Shown: piece after piece, positions 38,613 through 47,273 of the stretch
Position numbering within the stretch: position 1 is the stretch's first letter
Layout: every line of letters starts with the position of its first letter
From: a sulfur-oxidizing endosymbiont of Gigantopelta aegis
GTDB lineage: Bacteria > Pseudomonadota > Gammaproteobacteria > GRL18
Direction of reading: 5' to 3'
DNA: 64,000 bases
NCBI RefSeq assembly: GCF_016097415.1
Contig: NZ_JAEHGE010000001.1
Span: 3,607,213-3,671,212, forward strand
Notes under the pieces: generated by a model
What the model saw: only the letters and a program-made list of their open reading frames with translations
What the model was told of the DNA's origin: nothing
Database searches by the model: none
Position numbers and translations under genes: made by a program

Positions 38613-39563
38613 ATGATGTCAAAAAATAAAATTCAGTTTCAAGAAGGTTATAGTTTATTTGAGCTTTTTAATGATTATGGCACTGACAAACAGTGCCGAC
38701 AAGCCTTATTTAAATGGAAATTTCCTGATGGATTTGTTTGCCCAGAGTGTGGCAATAAGACTTATTGCACTCTAGAACATCGCCATCTTTATCAGTGCCA
38801 CCATTGTCATCATCAGACATCAGCAACCTGTGGGACAATATTTGATAGTACCAAACTGCCTTTATCTAAGTGGTTTTTAGCGATTCATCTTATGACTCAA
38901 TTGAAGACAGCGGTTTCAGCATTAGAATTAAAGAGACAGCTTAAGGTAAGCTACAATACAGCCTGGAGTATGAAACAAAAGATCATGCAGGTTATGAAAG
39001 AACGTGATGACAGTAAACCTTTATCAGGCATCATTCAAATTGATGATGCCTACTGGGGTGGTGAGCACAGAGGCGGCTCCAGAGGTCGTGGTTCAGAAAA
39101 TAAAACACCGTTCGTTGCAGCCGTTTCTACTAATGAAGATGGACACCCGATTGCAATGAATTTAAATGTGCTTAAAGGGTTTAAATCCAGTGAAATAAAA
39201 CGATGGGCACAAACTCATTTAACACCTGGAAGTACTGTTTACTCAGATGGGTTAAATTGTTTTCCTGCGGTTAAAGAAGCTGACTGTAAGCATGTTCCAA
39301 TCGTCACGGGTGGTGGTGCGGCAAGTGTTGATAAAATTGAGTTTATCTGGGTTAACACTATGATAGGTAATATTAAAAACTCTATGAAGGGAAGCTATCA
39401 TTCCATTAACTCAAAACATTTACCTCGGTATCTTGCTGAATTTTGTTATCGGTTTAATAGACGCTTTAACTTAAAAGACATGATGCCAAGGTTTTTATGC
39501 GTGGCGATGAAAACGCCACCTATGAATGGAAAGCTCCTAAAAATGGCGGAGCTTTATGGGTAA
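38613..39563 (+). CDS. IS1595-family transposase
   Basis: The protein (316 residues from ATG 38613 or a few more upstream) has an N-terminal zinc ribbon (CPECGNKTY, YQCHHCHHQTS) and an ISXO2-like DDE domain (IIQIDDAYWGGEHRGGSRGRGSENKTPFV, TVYSDGLNCFPAV, WVNTMIGNIKNSMKGSYHSI). The GGE-H and N/E catalytic pattern fits IS1595. It is intact and the element has clean ends, so it may be mobile. Confidence 0.93.
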   Translation: MMSKNKIQFQEGYSLFELFNDYGTDKQCRQALFKWKFPDGFVCPECGNKTYCTLEHRHLYQCHHCHHQTSATCGTIFDSTKLPLSKWFLAIHLMTQLKTAVSALELKRQLKVSYNTAWSMKQKIMQVMKERDDSKPLSGIIQIDDAYWGGEHRGGSRGRGSENKTPFVAAVSTNEDGHPIAMNLNVLKGFKSSEIKRWAQTHLTPGSTVYSDGLNCFPAVKEADCKHVPIVTGGGAASVDKIEFIWVNTMIGNIKNSMKGSYHSINSKHLPRYLAEFCYRFNRRFNLKDMMPRFLCVAMKTPPMNGKLLKMAELYG

Positions 39564-39636
39564 TCAAGATATATTATATAAATGAGAACTTGTTTGTATT
39601 CTAATTTGATGTATTTCTACTTTTTATGAGTTACAA

Positions 39637-39960
39637 ATGATTTCTACAAGGATTTTTACAATGAAAGCCATGCTTTCCACTATCACTATTTTTTTACTTG
39701 TTCTACCTGCTCTGAGTTTCGCTAATGATCAAGTGGATATTGCAACGACGAGCGAGATTCAGGATTATTGCTATAAACCATCGAAGCCACTATTTTTTGC
39801 CACCAATGAATATAAACGTATTTATGCTGAAGATGTTAGTGAATACAAGCGTTGTCGTCAGGGCTATATTGAAATGAAACAGCGTGTTGCGCTAATGAAA
39901 GCAGAAGCGGATAAAAATGCTAAACTTATCCATAAGCGTTTTATTAATAGCCATCATTAA
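39637..39960 (+). CDS. Small exported protein with CYKPxKPL motif, paralogue 1
   Basis: The protein has a signal peptide (MLSTITIFLLVLPALSFA) and a mature part of about 75 residues: IQDYCYKPSKPLFFATNEYK, then YAEDVSEYKRCRQGYIEMKQR. ATG 39661 is an alternative start. It shares the pattern CYKPxKPLxxxTxxYxRxYxxDVxxYxxC with the gene at 40181, so both cysteines are kept and may form a disulfide. The role is unknown. The stop codon lies at the edge of the repeat at 39959. Confidence 0.75.
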   Translation: MISTRIFTMKAMLSTITIFLLVLPALSFANDQVDIATTSEIQDYCYKPSKPLFFATNEYKRIYAEDVSEYKRCRQGYIEMKQRVALMKAEADKNAKLIHKRFINSHH

Positions 39961-40140
39961 CCTAAAATAATCAGTTGAATCGTAGCGAGAGCGACTTAGG
40001 TGCTGAAGATTAAGGGTTTTACAGGTTATTTGGGCTTTATTCGTAGTCACCTACGGGTGAAGTCAAAATGTTCTGGAAAATCCTTAAGATTCAGTGCATA
40101 AGGCGGTCGCAGTAGGTTCAACTGATTTTTTTAGGTTTAA
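39959..40140. repeat. Palindromic repeat (182 bp) between the two CYKPxKPL genes
   Basis: Same element as the inner part of 33410-33601: starts AACCTAAAATAATCAGTTGA and ends TCAACTGATTTTTTTAGGTT. This copy has an extra 71 bp after GGTGCTGAA, including GTCACCTACGGGTGAAGTC. It begins inside the stop codon of the first gene. Confidence 0.85.
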
Positions 40141-40180
40141 GCACCGTAGTAGCAATTTTACATCATAAAAAAGCAGCAGG

Positions 40181-40465
40181 TTGAAAATGAAAGTTAGAAT
40201 TTTAATTTTACTCAGTATGATCTTGGCTGGTTTTAGTGCTTCCAGCACTGCCGATATGTTTGAACCGATTCCTTTTTGCTACAAGCCGACGAAACCGTTA
40301 TGGTTATCCACGGCTTATTACGCACGCCGTTACCAGCGTGATGTGGGGGATTATCAGCACTGTATGAAAGATTTTATTCGCTCTCAGGAATTGGCGGCCA
40401 AAGTGCATAGTCAAGCAGCCAAAAAGGCATTGCAAAGCTGGCAAGCGTTTTCTAAAAAGAAATAA
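40181..40465 (+). CDS. Small exported protein with CYKPxKPL motif, paralogue 2
   Basis: The 94-residue protein has a signal peptide (ILILLSMILAGFSASSTA) and a mature part containing FCYKPTKPLWLSTAYYARRY and DVGDYQHCMKDFI, then a helical basic tail. It aligns with the protein at 39637 over about 50 residues, including both cysteines. ATG 40187 (MKVRILI) is an alternative start. Function unknown; the tandem arrangement suggests local duplication before the repeat entered between them. Confidence 0.75.
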   Translation: MKMKVRILILLSMILAGFSASSTADMFEPIPFCYKPTKPLWLSTAYYARRYQRDVGDYQHCMKDFIRSQELAAKVHSQAAKKALQSWQAFSKKK

Positions 40466-40653
40466 AATCGGGTCGTTTTTTTGCAGGAGGGGCAATTGCC
40501 TAAGCATTTTTGTGTGGACAAAGCCTCTGAGCTGAAGATTGCCTTTCCTGTTGCTTTTAATGAGTAAAATTACCCCACTTTCTGACTATTAAATCAGCAC
40601 TTTTTGATATATATTGTTATGGCTATTTATTATATAAAGAAAAAGGTCAATTA

Positions 40654-41610
40654 ATGTTAAGAATATACGTGTTAGTGGTGAGTTTATTTCTCGTGACAAG
40701 CGAAGCTTTCGCATGGGACTTAGGTAAGGCAGGTACTTTTCAGTTTGAAAAAGTGGCGGAAAATGTCTATGTCATGCATGGCCCATTGACAGAGCCTAGT
40801 GTTGAAAATCATGGTTTTATGAATAACCCCGGTTTTATTGAAGCAAAAAATGGCTTAATTATTATCGATCCCGGTTCTGCTTATGGCGTGGGTTTGGAAG
40901 TACTTAAGGAAATTGAAAAAATTTCCAAAAAACCAGTTCTAGCCGTATTTAATAGCCATATTCATGGTGACCATTGGCTGGCAAATCAGGCCATCGTAGA
41001 AAAATACCCCGAAGTTAAAATATATGGCCATCCTAATATGATCAAGCAGGCTAATGGTGAGCAAGGGCTTAATTGGCTAGATCTGATGCTGCGCCTAACA
41101 GAAGGTAAAACCAAGGGAACAAAGATTGTGGCTCCCAAATTTGCTGTTAATGAAGGTGAGGCGATTAGCGTCGATGGGCAACATTTTCGCATTCATTCTA
41201 TGATACCTGCACACACCAATACTGATATCATGATTGAACATGTAGAAAGCAAGACTCTGTTTCTAGGTGATAATAGCTTTGCTCATCGTTTGGGACGTTT
41301 TGATAGTAGCGCAAGTATGTTGGGCAATATTAAAGCGCTGCGGTATGCAATAGAGTTAAAAATGAATACTTATGTGCCAGGTCATGGGCAAACTGGGGAT
41401 AGTGATGCTGCGGTTAAGCCTTTTTTAGATTACCTGTTACAAATTCAAGCGGTTGTTAAAGCGGGTTTTGATGATGATCTGGAAGATTTTGAGATAAAAG
41501 ACAAGTCCATAGGGCAATTTGCAGCCTATAAAGATTGGGAAGGCTTTGATAGTAATTTTGGCCGCCATATCAATAGTATGTATTTAGAAATTGAAAAAAC
41601 GGCTTGGTAA
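40654..41610 (+). CDS. Exported metallo-beta-lactamase-fold hydrolase
   Basis: The 318-residue protein has a signal peptide (VLVVSLFLVTSEAFA) and the metal-binding motifs HSHIHGDHW, the histidine in IPAHTNTD, GDNSF and PGHGQTGD. It belongs to the periplasmic MBL family linked with quinoprotein/PQQ-dependent sulfur or alcohol oxidation systems and with SoxH-like proteins. The substrate cannot be predicted. No Sox or quinoprotein dehydrogenase gene is next to it. Confidence 0.85.
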   Translation: MLRIYVLVVSLFLVTSEAFAWDLGKAGTFQFEKVAENVYVMHGPLTEPSVENHGFMNNPGFIEAKNGLIIIDPGSAYGVGLEVLKEIEKISKKPVLAVFNSHIHGDHWLANQAIVEKYPEVKIYGHPNMIKQANGEQGLNWLDLMLRLTEGKTKGTKIVAPKFAVNEGEAISVDGQHFRIHSMIPAHTNTDIMIEHVESKTLFLGDNSFAHRLGRFDSSASMLGNIKALRYAIELKMNTYVPGHGQTGDSDAAVKPFLDYLLQIQAVVKAGFDDDLEDFEIKDKSIGQFAAYKDWEGFDSNFGRHINSMYLEIEKTAW

Positions 41611-41711
41611 CATTGAGCAAAAAACTGACTCGAGTATGTTTTAAGTCTCACGGGTATAGTTTGTTGAAGAAAATTTTTTACTTGTTTTAACCATATAAAA
41701 TAGGCGTATTT

Positions 41712-42470
41712 ATGAAGGATTATAGTGATTTTGATAGTGAAATTTTTTCCTGTCAGTATGAAGGGGAAACAGCGGTTATTTGCCTCAAAGCTGAATCTTT
41801 TAGGATGGCAATGGACGCATCAAAAATGCATGAAATGCTGGATTGTCTAAATACTATTGAAGTCGATAAGAATATTAAGGGCATATTAACGCTACATACT
41901 GCTGAGTATGAGCGAATTGAACTATTACAGACTTTTATCAAGTCCATTCAAAAGAAATCGGGCTATGTGCAAAAAGAAATGGGTGTGACCCGTTATGGCA
42001 ATGCCGTCAAGCGTTTGACTCTGGCTATCAATGAGTTCAGTAAGCCCAATATTGTGGCTATTCGAGGCCAGGTTTCGATTGATTCTTTTGGCTTTTTTCT
42101 GGCCTGTGACTATCGAATTGCTGCTGATGATCTGTGTATTGAATTTCCCGGTTTAAAAATAGGCGTTACCCCCGTGGGGGCAGTGTCATTTTTTATGAAT
42201 CGACAACTCGGTATGACTAAAACCATGGAAATTCTTCAAAATGGTGAGACGATTGATGCTCAGGAAGCAAATTCCTTGTCACTGGTCAGTGAAGTGGTGA
42301 GCGGTGATGACTTAAAAGCCACCTGCCTAGCCAAATTAGATGCCATGTACCAAGTGCCGGGTGCAACCCTTAGCTTGACCAAGCAACTGGTCAGACCTAA
42401 AACCTATGAACTGGAAGAGCACTTTGATGTCTCATCACGGTTGATGTGGCATTCGATTATCGACAATTGA
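41712..42470 (+). CDS. Enoyl-CoA hydratase/isomerase (crotonase) family protein
   Basis: The 252-residue protein has the crotonase fold: KNIKGILTLHTAE, then IRGQVSIDSFGFFLACDYRIAADDLCIEFPGLKIGVTPVG. The oxyanion-hole region has VSIDSFG in place of the usual xGGG, so the activity may differ from the usual hydratase. No catalytic glutamate pair typical of enoyl-CoA hydratase is clear. The gene stands alone. Confidence 0.75.
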   Translation: MKDYSDFDSEIFSCQYEGETAVICLKAESFRMAMDASKMHEMLDCLNTIEVDKNIKGILTLHTAEYERIELLQTFIKSIQKKSGYVQKEMGVTRYGNAVKRLTLAINEFSKPNIVAIRGQVSIDSFGFFLACDYRIAADDLCIEFPGLKIGVTPVGAVSFFMNRQLGMTKTMEILQNGETIDAQEANSLSLVSEVVSGDDLKATCLAKLDAMYQVPGATLSLTKQLVRPKTYELEEHFDVSSRLMWHSIIDN

Positions 42471-42594
42471 TTTTCAGCCCTATTGGGTGTACTCGTTTTA
42501 TAGTAAGGAGATAATTTTTGATACTTTATTGTCCTTATTCTATATAATGTACCCCTAATATCTGGACTCGCCTCATTGCACCCTGAAAAAAGTA

Positions 42595-42642
42595 CCCTGA
42601 AAGAAGTGCCCTTGGGGTACATTTCCAGGTATCGTGGGTATA
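42595..42642. repeat. Dispersed intergenic repeat
   Basis: CCCTGAAAGAAGTGCCCTT followed by GGGTACATTTCCAGGTATCG and TGGGTATA matches 18555-18601 and the right arm at 22303-22325. Just before it, ACCCTGAAAAAAGTA is a partial duplication of the same sequence. Confidence 0.65.
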
Positions 42643-42673
42643 GATGAAAGTCATTTAAAAAGGGATTCATACC

Positions 42674-44137
42674 TTGAAACGTCTGCCAATGAGTAAAACG
42701 ACACTTTGCTATTTATTTAGTGATCCATTTAGATCTCAATTTTATGCCCGCGCCCGGCTTTATACTCGTGTCAGTGTACTCATTTTTTTGAGTTTGTTCG
42801 TCATGCAGACAAGCTTTTCAGCCAGTATCAGTAAATTGTATGAAGCGAGCATTAAGGTTGATGGCGATAAGCCTGAAAACCAGCTGATCAATGAAGCTTT
42901 TACTCAGGTCTTAGTCAAAGTCTCAGGCCGCTCTGATGTGAAAAGTTCACCTGCCTATGCGACGATGCTAAAACAGGCTGAGAGCGCTATTTCTCAATTT
43001 CGTTATGATTATAAAGCCAAGCCTTTCGAAGCGCCTTCAGAGAGTGATACCACTGATACGACCAAGCCTGAAACACCTCAGGCAGAAAAAGCACCAGAGC
43101 AGAAGCAAAAATGGTTTTGGGTGCGTTTTAATGCCAAAACAATCAATTCACTTCTAAAAGAAGCCCAACTCCCCGTTTGGGGAAAAATCAGACCGGAAAC
43201 ATTAATTTGGTTTTCACAAGAAACTAAGGGTAAGCGTCAATTACTCGGACAGTATGACGAACCGGAAGTTTATGCCATTTTTAAACAACAGGCTGAGCAA
43301 CGTGGCTTATCACTTATACTCCCCTTTCTTGATTTGCAAGATCAATCCAGTGTGTCAAGTGCCGATATCTGGGGCAATTTTAATGATGCCATTTTATTGG
43401 CTTCAAGACGCTATCAAGCACAATCGACACTGACAGTCAGACTCTTTAAAGAGCCTAGTGGCCTATGGGTTGCACGTTGGAATTTGTTAATGCTAGGTGA
43501 AGTGCAAAGCTGGGAAACACGTAATACTGATCGTGACCAAACATTAAGTGCCGGTATTGATGAGTTGGCTACTAAACTATCACGCCAATTTACCCAAGTG
43601 GCAGATGCAGGCAATGAAGCAAAAGTGCTGGTACAAATTAATAATATTGGTGGCTTTAAGGATTTTCAAACAGTGGATGATTATTTACGTAATCTGGCGA
43701 CCATTAAATCCATTGCTTTGCTGCAAGTAGCTCAGGATAGAGCGCTCTATGCTATTGAATATTTGGGTAGCAAAGAGTCCTTGATTCAGGAAATTCGACT
43801 CGGTGACTTACTTAATTCTGTTGAACGTACCATTGAACGTACCATTGAACGTACCATTGAACATAGTGGTGCGCTACAAAATAATAGCAATACCAATGAT
43901 AGCGGGGCGGATAACGGCTACCAGGCTGTCATTCTTGATGACTTGGACAAACAGGCCAAAGACGGGCCAGCAAGTGAGCGTGAAAAAGCCTTAAATGCTA
44001 TGAACCAGCCGCCCGAAAATCCTTCCGCAACCGTTCCAAACAATGCTTATCAAAACAATGCTGAAAATACACCGCTATTAGCACAAAAGAAAGTAGAAGT
44101 ATTGACGCCTGAATTGGAATATTGGCTGGCAAGATAG
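42674..44137 (+). CDS. DUF2066 domain protein, exported
   Basis: The 487-residue protein has a hydrophobic N-terminal segment (VSVLIFLSLFVMQTSFSASI) and the DUF2066 region (LYEASIKVDGDKPENQLINEAFTQVLVKVSGRSDV). Two low-complexity parts stand out: a TTKPETPQAEKAPEQKQK linker and ERTIERTIERTIEH, coded by a 12-bp tandem repeat (about 43822-43861). ATG 42689 (MSKTTLCYLF) may be the true start rather than the TTG at 42674. DUF2066 genes usually sit next to PerM-like permease genes, as here. Function unknown. Confidence 0.85.
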   Translation: MKRLPMSKTTLCYLFSDPFRSQFYARARLYTRVSVLIFLSLFVMQTSFSASISKLYEASIKVDGDKPENQLINEAFTQVLVKVSGRSDVKSSPAYATMLKQAESAISQFRYDYKAKPFEAPSESDTTDTTKPETPQAEKAPEQKQKWFWVRFNAKTINSLLKEAQLPVWGKIRPETLIWFSQETKGKRQLLGQYDEPEVYAIFKQQAEQRGLSLILPFLDLQDQSSVSSADIWGNFNDAILLASRRYQAQSTLTVRLFKEPSGLWVARWNLLMLGEVQSWETRNTDRDQTLSAGIDELATKLSRQFTQVADAGNEAKVLVQINNIGGFKDFQTVDDYLRNLATIKSIALLQVAQDRALYAIEYLGSKESLIQEIRLGDLLNSVERTIERTIERTIEHSGALQNNSNTNDSGADNGYQAVILDDLDKQAKDGPASEREKALNAMNQPPENPSATVPNNAYQNNAENTPLLAQKKVEVLTPELEYWLAR

Positions 44138-44145
44138 GACTTGGG

Positions 44146-45246
44146 ATGACTGACTCACAAAAATGGATGTTACTATCAATCGTCGTATTGATAGGTGTTC
44201 TGATTTATTTATTATCACCGATATTAATGCCTTTTTTAATCGCAGCATTCTTGGGGTATTTGGGCGATCCACTGGTAGATAAACTGGAAGCCCGCAAACT
44301 GTCACGCAATTTATCGGTCACCATCGTGTTTGTTATTTTTAGTCTGATCTTATTAGTGATGCTATTAATATTAATTCCTTTGCTGGAAAGCCAAATCTTA
44401 GCCTTATTGAGAAAACTCCCCGACTATATTGCCTTCATACAAAATGAAGTACTGCCCCGCTTATTGTCAATCACTGGTTTGAATGCTCACACTACTGATA
44501 CTGGTTTGAATTTGGTTGAGCTAAAAAAAGCCTTTGTGGCGAACTGGCAAAGTATCGGTGGCTTTGCGGGTTATATGGTGAATTCTATCTCCCAATCAGG
44601 GCTAATGATCATTGCCTGGCTCTCCAACCTGGTATTAATTCCCGTCATAGCTTTTTATTTTATGCGTGACTGGGATATTTTTATTGCCAAACTGACTCAC
44701 TTGATTCCACGTCATATTGAACCGCTGGTGACTCGATTAGCCCGTGAGTCAGACGAAGTGTTGGCGGCCTTTATGCGTGGTCAATTATTAGTGATGACCT
44801 GTCTGGGGGCGATCTATTCAACCGGCTTATGGATTGCCGGACTGGAACTGGCGCTATTGGTTGGACTGTTGGCGGGCTTGGTGAGCTTTGTGCCTTATTT
44901 AGGCTTTATTGTTGGTATTTTAGCCGCAGTGATAGCCGCCTTTATGCAAATGCATGATATAAGCTTGTTAATCCCCATTGCTATTGTGTTTGGTTTTGGA
45001 CAATTAATTGAAAGTTTTTTACTGACACCATTATTAGTGGGTGAGCGTATTGGATTACATCCGGTTGCAGTCATTTTTGCCATTATGGTGGGTGGTCAGT
45101 TATTCGGTTTTGTGGGTGTGCTTATCGCCTTACCCGTCTCGGCAGTGGTGATGGTCTTACTACGCTATCTCTATCAAACTTATGTCGCCAGTGAACTCTA
45201 CGAAAACACCCTCAGCAAAGAAAACGCTAAAGAAATTCAGGAATAA
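44146..45246 (+). CDS. PerM/AI-2E-family membrane permease
   Basis: The protein (366 residues from ATG 44146) has about eight transmembrane segments, starting KWMLLSIVVLIGVLIYLLSP, and family motifs LIALPVSAVVMVLL, GLLAGLVSFVPYLGFIVGILAAV and LTPLLVGERIGLHPVAVIFAI. AI-2E-family proteins move small solutes or ions; the substrate here is unknown. The frame is open from 44122, overlapping the DUF2066 gene, but MTDSQKW fits the family start. Confidence 0.87.
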   Translation: MTDSQKWMLLSIVVLIGVLIYLLSPILMPFLIAAFLGYLGDPLVDKLEARKLSRNLSVTIVFVIFSLILLVMLLILIPLLESQILALLRKLPDYIAFIQNEVLPRLLSITGLNAHTTDTGLNLVELKKAFVANWQSIGGFAGYMVNSISQSGLMIIAWLSNLVLIPVIAFYFMRDWDIFIAKLTHLIPRHIEPLVTRLARESDEVLAAFMRGQLLVMTCLGAIYSTGLWIAGLELALLVGLLAGLVSFVPYLGFIVGILAAVIAAFMQMHDISLLIPIAIVFGFGQLIESFLLTPLLVGERIGLHPVAVIFAIMVGGQLFGFVGVLIALPVSAVVMVLLRYLYQTYVASELYENTLSKENAKEIQE

Positions 45247-45254
45247 TGTGCTAA

Positions 45255-46838
45255 ATGCCAGACTATACTCTTCTAAGAAAACGCCTTAATGCAATTTCTG
45301 CATTGCCTGAAGCCAACTTGCTGACGGGAAATAAAATTGGTCTTGAAAAAGAAAGTCTACGGGTCGATGTGGCCGGTGGTATTGCCCAAACACCTCATCC
45401 AGAGGCGTTGGGGGCAGCGCTGACCAATCCTTATATCACCACTGATTATTCAGAAGCCTTGAGCGAATTCATTACCCCACCTTTAAACCAGATCAGTGAT
45501 GCGCTGGCATTTTTACAAAACACCCAAAAGTTTGTTTATAAAAACCTACAAAATGAATTACTTTGGGCGACTAGTATGCCCTGCGTGGTTGCGGGTGAGT
45601 CCAGTATTCCTTTAGCACGTTATGGTAGTTCCAACGCCGCGACAATGAAAACCGTTTATCGTCGTGGTCTAGGTCATCGCTATGGCCGTGTCATGCAACT
45701 CATCGCCGGTGTGCACTTTAATTTCTCCTTGGAAGAATCATTCTGGTCGGTATTGCAAGAAGTGGAGGCTGATCAACAAACACAACAAGATTTTATCAAT
45801 GAACGCTATTTTGATTTGATCCGCAATAGCCAACGAATGGGCTGGTTAGTCCCTTACCTGTTTGGTGCTTCACCGGCTGTTTGTAAATCATTTTTATTGG
45901 GTGGCTCAACCTCTCTGGCTGAATTTGATGAAAGCACTTATTACGAACCGTATGCAACATCATTGCGCATGGGGGATATCGGTTATCAAAATAACAAAGA
46001 AAATGAATCAGGCATTAAAGCCTGCTATAAAAACATTAATAGTTACATTGCTAGTTTGGACTGGGCAATCAATACACCGTATGAAGGCTATGAAAAATAT
46101 GGCTTTCTAAAAGAGGGCAAATACCAACAACTCAATACCAATATTCTGCAAATTGAAAACGAATACTATTCGACTATTCGCCCCAAACAAATATTACAGG
46201 GCAATGAAAAACCCACCATTGCCCTAGCTAGGCGTGGGGTGAAATATGTAGAACTACGTTCTTTAGATGTGAATGCTTATGATCCCCTCGGTGTTAATGA
46301 AAGCCAGCTACATTTTTTAGAAGCCTTCTTATTGTTTTGTTTATTACACGAAAGTCCGATTATAGAAATATCGCAACGAAAAGAAGTTGATCACAATGAA
46401 ATGCTCACTGCACATCAGGGGCGTAAACCCGGCTTAATTCTTTTTCGTAATGGACGACAACAGACCCTGAAATCATGGGCACTGGAAATCATGGAAGAAA
46501 TGGCCGGTGTCTGTGAACTGTTGGATGCCAATGATCCAACAAAACCTTATACAGCTAGTCTCAATAAACAAACAGAACGGGTCTTACATTCTGATATGAC
46601 CCCTTCGGCTAGAATGCTGGATGATATGCGTCAGGATAAAGAAAGCTTTCACCGCTTTGCAGAACGTATGTCTCGCGAGCATTTTCATTATTATAAAAAT
46701 GTGAATTTAAGTACCGAACAAGAAATGTTTTATCAGGCCGAAGCCGTCAGTTCACAACGCAAACAAGAAGAAATTGAAGCATCAGACAAGATGAGTTTTG
46801 AAGAATATTTAGCGGACTATTTCGCCCAGTCTTTGTAG
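45255..46838 (+). CDS. gshA: Glutamate-cysteine ligase
   Basis: GshA joins glutamate and cysteine in the first, ATP-dependent step of glutathione synthesis. The 527-residue protein has the proteobacterial type 1 signatures GLEKESLRVD, TDYSEALSEFITPP, HFNFSLEESFW, RYFDLIRNSQRMGWLVPYLFGASPA and ARRGVKYVELRSLDVNAYDP. Full length. It starts 8 bp after the permease stop and may be co-transcribed. Confidence 0.96.
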   Translation: MPDYTLLRKRLNAISALPEANLLTGNKIGLEKESLRVDVAGGIAQTPHPEALGAALTNPYITTDYSEALSEFITPPLNQISDALAFLQNTQKFVYKNLQNELLWATSMPCVVAGESSIPLARYGSSNAATMKTVYRRGLGHRYGRVMQLIAGVHFNFSLEESFWSVLQEVEADQQTQQDFINERYFDLIRNSQRMGWLVPYLFGASPAVCKSFLLGGSTSLAEFDESTYYEPYATSLRMGDIGYQNNKENESGIKACYKNINSYIASLDWAINTPYEGYEKYGFLKEGKYQQLNTNILQIENEYYSTIRPKQILQGNEKPTIALARRGVKYVELRSLDVNAYDPLGVNESQLHFLEAFLLFCLLHESPIIEISQRKEVDHNEMLTAHQGRKPGLILFRNGRQQTLKSWALEIMEEMAGVCELLDANDPTKPYTASLNKQTERVLHSDMTPSARMLDDMRQDKESFHRFAERMSREHFHYYKNVNLSTEQEMFYQAEAVSSQRKQEEIEASDKMSFEEYLADYFAQSL

Positions 46839-46874
46839 CATAAGAGTTGTAGTATAAGCGCTATAGCAAAGCTT

Positions 46875-47252
46875 TTAAAAAAGATGCCTATCAATAAAAT
46901 CCCGCACAAAGGGTTCTCTTTGTGCACTATGAAAACGATCCACTTCCTCACCATGAACAAAAGCAATTACAGTAGGAAAACCTCGCACCTTGTAGCGCCC
47001 GGCAATACGCATATTTTCATCGGCATCGACTTTAGCTAATAAAAACTTCCCCGCATATTCTTTGGCTAGCTCATCCAGAATAGGCATTAGCACCTTACAG
47101 GGGCCACACCAGTCAGCACTGATATCAACCAGCACCAGACGTTTACTGGACTCTTTAATCGCCACCTGATCAAAATTTTTCTCAGTGGCATCAAACTCAA
47201 TGTCACTCGATTTTAACTCGGGGTGAATATCAGGGTGGTGGTGCAGATCCAT
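46875..47252 (-). CDS. Thioredoxin-family protein
   Basis: The protein (125 residues from ATG 47252, MDLHHHPDIHPELK) has the thioredoxin fold and active site DISADWCGPCKVLMPILDELAKEY, and the FPTVIAFVHGEEVDRFHSA region. A GAGAG motif precedes the ATG. Longer frames starting at 47333 run into the IS remnant and are not real. It converges on gshA. The truncated IS copy C begins about 20 bp upstream of the start, so its native promoter has probably been lost or replaced. Confidence 0.9.
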   Translation of the reverse strand: MDLHHHPDIHPELKSSDIEFDATEKNFDQVAIKESSKRLVLVDISADWCGPCKVLMPILDELAKEYAGKFLLAKVDADENMRIAGRYKVRGFPTVIAFVHGEEVDRFHSAQREPFVRDFIDRHLF

Positions 47253-47273
47253 GGGAAAATCTCTCAAATAAAA

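Larger units (their letters stand above)
38505..39568 (+). mobile_element. IS1595-family element, complete (1064 bp)
   Basis: The terminal inverted repeats are CTTGATTACCCAYAAAGCTC then CGCCAT at both ends (right end read on the minus strand from 39568). They are flanked by a perfect 8-bp direct repeat ATATATTA (38497-38504 and 39569-39576), the usual IS1595 duplication length. Between the left repeat and the transposase is an 11-bp AT-rich tandem repeat. Confidence 0.94.
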
